DNA from: Nonomuraea africana
GTDB taxonomy: Bacteria; Actinomycetota; Actinomycetes; Streptosporangiales; Streptosporangiaceae
DNA length: 64,000 nt
Reading direction: 5' to 3'
Assembly: GCF_014873535.1 (NCBI RefSeq)
Contig: NZ_JADBEF010000001.1
Coordinates: forward strand, 6,572,001-6,636,000
Shown here piece by piece: positions 60,601 to 64,000 of the stretch (positions are counted from its first letter, which is position 1; every line of letters begins with the position of its first letter). The position numbers and the translations under genes were made by a program. Below the pieces are notes generated by a model. It ran no database searches and was not told the DNA's origin. It saw only the letters and a list, made by a program, of their open reading frames with translations.

Positions 60601-61979
60601 CGGGCACCACCGCCCGCTACCGGAGGGCGGGTCCCGGTGAGAGCAGCGGCGAGGAGCTGATCACCGACGGAGTGACCCTTGCCTGCGTAGGTCCATTCGC
60701 TGATCACGAGGACGGTGTCCTCGTCGAAGAGCGGGAGGCGTCCGGTGGTGATCTCGTGGTCGCGGGCATGGTCTTCACGGGCAGCGCGGAGCGCGCCGAG
60801 GGTGGTGGAGTAGCGGCGGGATCGGGTGGAGAAGTGGCCGCGGAAGCCGAGCATGTGCGCCCACTGAGTGAGCCGGAGGTCGGCCAGGTCCTCGATCGCG
60901 CCGAGGCGTAGGCATTCGGCGATCAGGCGTTTGGCGTGGTCGCGGAGGTTGAAGGCGTCGAGGTTGTCGAGCGGGTTGATGCGGCGGTCGAGGGTGCCGA
61001 CACACTCAGCCGCCTTGGTTGCGTACTTGGCGATGTAGCCGGCGACTGCTTGTTCGGTGAGGTCGCCGTCCAGGGTTATGGGGCGGATGTCGAGCTGGGC
61101 GCCCCACTTGAACAGGCGGGCGGGCTGGTCGTCGATGGCGGGGATCAGGACGCTGACGACTCGGGCGGCGTGCCGTACGGCTCGCTCCAGGGCGTCGGCT
61201 GTGGCCCAGGCGGGAGGCGCTGCCGCAGGCCCGCCGGGGCCGTCGAGGCGGATGACGGCGTGGAAGTGGACGACGCCGCGGCGCTGGTATTCGGCGACCT
61301 TGGCGAAGGAGAGCGTCAGGTGGTGGCGAAGCTCGCGCAGGGCCAGGCCGCCGAGTTTGGCGAGGTGGCGGCGGAGGGAGTCGGCGAAGCGCTTCCACAG
61401 CAGTGGGGCCAGGGCGTTGAACAGGACCGAGCCGGTGTAGTCGTAGCAGTCAGGGCAGAGCGGTTCGCCGAGGCGGGGATCGTCCTTGTGGTGCTTCTCC
61501 GTGCAGGACATGACCTTGCCGTGCGGGCAGGTCTTGGCGTCGCGGCGAGGGTGGCAGGGCAGGGTCTTGCCGTTCTTCTCCCTGCGGACGTGGACCGCGC
61601 CGAAGGAGGGGGCGGTCAGGGTGACGAAGAGCGTGGGATGGGTGGTGACGGTCTCGGGGACGCCTTTGCCGCCGATGAGGCCCGCCCGGATGAGGTGGTA
61701 GGTGTCGGTGCGGTAGGTCTCCGCGCAGGCAGGGCAGCGGGAGGCGCGACGGGTCTTGCACGGCAGGCGCAGGAGGCCGTCAGGCTCTCGGCGGGTGGTG
61801 TAGCGGTGCAGGAGTTGGCCGGTGGCCGGGTCCCAGTGTTCGACCTTGCCGCGGAGGTGGATCGGCTGCCGGCAGCCGCCCGTTGCGCGGACTTGTGCGG
61901 CCCACCGGTGGTAGTCGGGGGCGTTGAGTCGGGTGATCATGCCCGTGATGGCGTGCGGATCTGAGTGCTTTGCAGGCAA
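60597..61979 (-). CDS. Rolling-circle replication initiator (RepSA-like)
   Basis: 460 residues. HUH endonuclease motifs: FVTLTAPSFG (about 118-127), VVHFHAVIRLDG with His238/His240, and the catalytic-tyrosine motif VAGYIAKYATK (Tyr315, Tyr319). Two zinc-like clusters occur (CPAC near 82, CPDC near 175). It nicks the element's double-strand origin. TTG start with AGGAGG eight bases upstream. Confidence 0.93.
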   Translation of the reverse strand: MPAKHSDPHAITGMITRLNAPDYHRWAAQVRATGGCRQPIHLRGKVEHWDPATGQLLHRYTTRREPDGLLRLPCKTRRASRCPACAETYRTDTYHLIRAGLIGGKGVPETVTTHPTLFVTLTAPSFGAVHVRREKNGKTLPCHPRRDAKTCPHGKVMSCTEKHHKDDPRLGEPLCPDCYDYTGSVLFNALAPLLWKRFADSLRRHLAKLGGLALRELRHHLTLSFAKVAEYQRRGVVHFHAVIRLDGPGGPAAAPPAWATADALERAVRHAARVVSVLIPAIDDQPARLFKWGAQLDIRPITLDGDLTEQAVAGYIAKYATKAAECVGTLDRRINPLDNLDAFNLRDHAKRLIAECLRLGAIEDLADLRLTQWAHMLGFRGHFSTRSRRYSTTLGALRAAREDHARDHEITTGRLPLFDEDTVLVISEWTYAGKGHSVGDQLLAAALTGTRPPVAGGGAR

Positions 61980-62072
61980 GATGGAGTCCTCCTTTCGCTC
62001 GTTCGGGTGAAGGGATGGCCCCCGACCTGGCGTGTGTCTTGGCGGATGTACGGCCAGGCCGGGGGTGCTGCG

Positions 62073-62177
62073 CTATGCGCCGTGGTTGTCGATGCCGGTG
62101 CCGTCGCAGTCCACACAGCGGTCGCTGATGGTGTCGAGGCCGGTCCCGTTGCAGGTGCAGCAGCAGTAGTGAGTCAT
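62073..62177 (-). CDS. 34-residue double CxxC zinc-finger-like protein
   Basis: MTHYCCCTCNGTGLDTISDR followed by CVDCDGTGIDNHGA: two CxxCxGTG units as in DnaJ-type zinc fingers. A perfect AGGAGGTGAT lies three bases before the ATG, inside the end of the upstream gene. It is likely a small accessory protein of the element; function unknown. Confidence 0.8.
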   Translation of the reverse strand: MTHYCCCTCNGTGLDTISDRCVDCDGTGIDNHGA

Positions 62178-62181
62178 GCGA

Positions 62182-62343
62182 TCACCTCCTTTCGCGGGGT
62201 GTGGTGCTCACGTAGACCCGCCAGTGCTGCGGGCGGGCGCGGTCGGGGTAGGCACGGGAAACGCCGGCCACGGTGAAGTTGAGGCGCAGGCGGAACAGGG
62301 CGTCGACGATTTCGGCCCGCGTGCCGTCGAGGCGAATTCGCAT
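62182..62343 (-). CDS. Small element protein, 53 residues
   Basis: MRIRLDGTRAEIVDALFRLR, then LNFTVAGVSRAYPDRARPQH and WRVYVSTTPRERR. AGGAG nine bases before the ATG. Its last codons and stop (AAAGGAGGTGA) supply the ribosome site for the 34-residue protein. No family recognised; the beta-alpha-beta pattern suggests a small compact fold. Confidence 0.75.
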   Translation of the reverse strand: MRIRLDGTRAEIVDALFRLRLNFTVAGVSRAYPDRARPQHWRVYVSTTPRERR

Positions 62344-62355
62344 GGGCGGGTTCTC

Positions 62356-62676
62356 CTATTCGGGCTGTACGCAACCGCGGTAGCTGGTCTCGGCGGCGTA
62401 CCGGGAGCGGGCGTCGGACAGGATGGCGACAGCCTTGTACTCGACGGGGCCGAAGCGGATCGACGTCGCGTAGTGGCCGTGCGGAATCTTCTCTTCATCG
62501 ATCACTGTGCCGAGGTGGGTGGCGATCTGGTCGATCGCAGCGCAGAGGTCGTTGTCGTCGTCGCTGCTCGGGAAGTTATGGACGGTCGTATGGCTCGGGG
62601 TTGGAAGGCTCGGGTTGGTCTCCAGGAAGGCGGCCAGGTCGCGCAGGCCGGTGATGAGGTCGGTTCGGTCGGTCAT
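62356..62676 (-). CDS. Unknown element protein, 106 residues
   Basis: Starts MTDRTDLITGLRDLAAFLET with GGGAG six bases upstream. A mixed helix/strand core follows (DLCAAIDQIATHLGTVIDEE, HYATSIRFGPVEYKAVAIL). Small proteins of this kind are common between rep and tra genes of actinobacterial integrative elements. Function unknown. Confidence 0.75.
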   Translation of the reverse strand: MTDRTDLITGLRDLAAFLETNPSLPTPSHTTVHNFPSSDDDNDLCAAIDQIATHLGTVIDEEKIPHGHYATSIRFGPVEYKAVAILSDARSRYAAETSYRGCVQPE

Positions 62677-62693
62677 CGAGTTCTCCCTTCTGG

Positions 62694-63305
62694 TTAGGCG
62701 GTGCGGAGGGTGTGGAGCAGGTCGGAGGCGAGTTGGTTGGAGACGCCCAGGTGGGAGCGCAGGGCATCGCGGGTGATGGGCTTGCCATGCTTGGCGTGGT
62801 GCTCCTCGGCGACACGGCGGGCGTAGTCGAGCAGGGCCGGAGCGGGGGCGTTCTCTCGCTCGTCCTGCGGTTCGTCCTCGGTCTTCAAGACGGAGACAGC
62901 TACCGGGGACGGCTCAGGACGAGGTCCGGCCGCGCGGCGCTCCAGCATGGAGACGGCGACGAGGAATGCGCCCGCTGGGGTGGCGGCGGTGATCCAGCCC
63001 CACACGGTTGGTTCGGCTTGGGCGAGGTTGGCGGCCAGGGACAGGACGATGCCGCCCGCTAGGACGAGGATGGGCCAGGAGATCCGGCCCTGTCGCACGC
63101 GGCCCGTCTTCTTGTCGCGTTGGCGTTCGCGGGCGGCCATGACGCAGGTGAGGTCGATGCAGACCGCTACCGCCCAGGACATCCAGCCGGTTTGGCCGTG
63201 GTCGGCGGCGGTGTCGCGGATGTGGGTGAACGATCCGGCACCCGCGATGACGGCCAGGACGAGGACCGGGCCGGTGTCGGCCAGCCAGCAGGCGAAGCGT
63301 CGCAT
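62694..63305 (-). CDS. DUF2637-type membrane protein with C-terminal winged helix
   Basis: 203 residues. Four membrane helices (ADTGPVLVLAVIAGAGSFTH, WMSWAVAVCIDLTCVMAA, WPILVLAGGIVLSLAANLAQA, WGWITAATPAGAFLVAVSML) match the DUF2637/Spd-like proteins of conjugative elements. The cytosolic tail ends in a winged-helix-like segment (KHGKPITRDALRSHLGVSNQ). GGGGGT precedes ATG 63305. It lies immediately downstream of the transfer ATPase, so a role in intramycelial spread is likely. Confidence 0.85.
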   Translation of the reverse strand: MRRFACWLADTGPVLVLAVIAGAGSFTHIRDTAADHGQTGWMSWAVAVCIDLTCVMAARERQRDKKTGRVRQGRISWPILVLAGGIVLSLAANLAQAEPTVWGWITAATPAGAFLVAVSMLERRAAGPRPEPSPVAVSVLKTEDEPQDERENAPAPALLDYARRVAEEHHAKHGKPITRDALRSHLGVSNQLASDLLHTLRTA

Positions 63306-63319
63306 CGTTCCACCCCCTT

Positions 63320-64000
63320 TCAGGCGTTGATGGGCTGAGGTACGTGGGCGGTGATCTCGTCCCAGGGCGGGGTGAGGTGGGCGTGGGTACGGGCGGCGTG
63401 TTCGGCGGTCTGCTCGCTGACGTAGAAGGAGCGGGCGCGGTACCACTGGCCATCGGAGGAGGCCACGATGGCGACGCCGGGTGTCTCGGCGGCGATGGTT
63501 CGGGCGGAGGCCAGCGCAGCAGGGTCGAGATCGCCGAGGGTCATGGCGGTCTCGGGGTCGTTGACCCGGTGACAGATGCGTCCAGAGCATTGGGCGCGCA
63601 GTGCGGTGACTCCGGGACCAAGGTCGGAGCCGATCCGCTGGCCGCAGCAGAACAGGTAGATGCCGAAGGCCCGTCCGAGTTGGGCCACTCGCAGGAGGGC
63701 CGTCGAGGTCTTGGCGATCTCGTCTTTCTCGCTCTTGTCCGCCATCAGGTAGAGCTCTGCCAGCTCGTCGACCAGGACCACGACGGGGACCGGGCGGATG
63801 GCCGGTGGGAGTTGCCAGATGTTGCGGGCGGCGGCCTGGCGGCATAGCCCCATCCGGTCGATCATGAGGCCGACCAGGTCGCTCAGCAGGTCGACGGATT
63901 CGGCGCGGGACGTTGCCAGGGCTGACAGCCGAGCAGCGTAGGGAGTGAACTCGACGCCGCCTTTGAGGTCGAAGCCGACCAGCGCTACCGGTTGCGGGGC
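63320..64000 (-). CDS. FtsK/SpoIIIE-like transfer ATPase (TraSA type), 5' end missing
   Basis: The reverse strand is open from the window edge to the stop at 63320 (227 codons seen). FDLKGGVEFTPYA, the Walker B VVVLVDELAELY, GRAFGIYLFCCGQRIGSD (sensor segment) and RICHRVNDPETAMTLGD match the C-terminal half of single-protein double-strand DNA translocases that move pSAM2-type elements. Walker A lies outside the window. Confidence 0.92.
   Translation of the reverse strand, partial: APQPVALVGFDLKGGVEFTPYAARLSALATSRAESVDLLSDLVGLMIDRMGLCRQAAARNIWQLPPAIRPVPVVVLVDELAELYLMADKSEKDEIAKTSTALLRVAQLGRAFGIYLFCCGQRIGSDLGPGVTALRAQCSGRICHRVNDPETAMTLGDLDPAALASARTIAAETPGVAIVASSDGQWYRARSFYVSEQTAEHAARTHAHLTPPWDEITAHVPQPINA

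Overview
The window is high-GC chromosomal DNA from an actinomycete. Gene order (prs-glmU, ispE-ksgA-rpf-tatD-metG, galU-glp-rimJ-glpR, ppk-mutT1) follows that of Streptomyces and Mycobacterium. A pSAM2-type integrative element, several candidate leaderless starts and actinobacterial regulator families point the same way. A Streptosporangiales-like host is my inference; no rRNA or other direct taxonomic marker is present.

Layout. 0-5.3 kb: rplY (cut by the window start), prs and glmU in one minus-strand block, a tRNA-Gln, then a fatty-acid desaturase with a TetR regulator. 5.3-9.6 kb: a polyphosphate/Nudix module (ppk, mutT1, CYTH-CHAD protein). 9.6-11 kb: tam and tamR diverging over a palindromic operator. 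11-13.7 kb: ABC-F ATPase and ispE. 13.7-19 kb: a variable stretch with an arginase-family enzyme, TetR/GNAT and MarR/MFS divergent pairs, and several intergenic tandem repeats. 19-28.3 kb: an NlpC/P60 secreted hydrolase, ksgA, a Ser/Thr kinase overlapping an FG-GAP protein, an Rpf-like muralytic enzyme, tatD and metG. 28.3-35.4 kb: glycosylation genes (GT2 synthase, a polytopic GT39-like protein, two Pmt O-mannosyltransferase paralogues either side of rsmI). 35.4-40.5 kb: a conserved unknown, transporters and a methyltransferase.

40.5-44.9 kb is an eroded accessory island ending at tRNA-Ala(CGC). It holds an overlapping four-gene cassette (a Pro/Ser-repeat protein, a membrane protein with an embedded WXG motif, two YbaB/EbfC-like proteins). 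Beyond this lie duplicated integrase C-terminal remnants flanking a 5'-truncated EamA transporter.

44.9-51.6 kb: the glpR, rimJ, mog, moaC, glp, galU cluster, in which molybdopterin-type enzymes sit with a predicted cell-division membrane receptor, followed by 5-FCL and an antiporter. 51.7-57.9 kb: FmdB protein, a DHA2 exporter with a C-terminal winged helix, MTAP, a SAF-domain protein, mscL and an M15 peptidase. From 58.0 kb, tRNA-Arg(CCT) borders an integrative and conjugative element (AICE) of the pSAM2 type: integrase, excisionase, rolling-circle Rep, two tiny proteins, a DUF2637 membrane protein and an FtsK-like transfer ATPase that runs off the window. No CRISPR array, insertion sequence or rRNA gene was seen.
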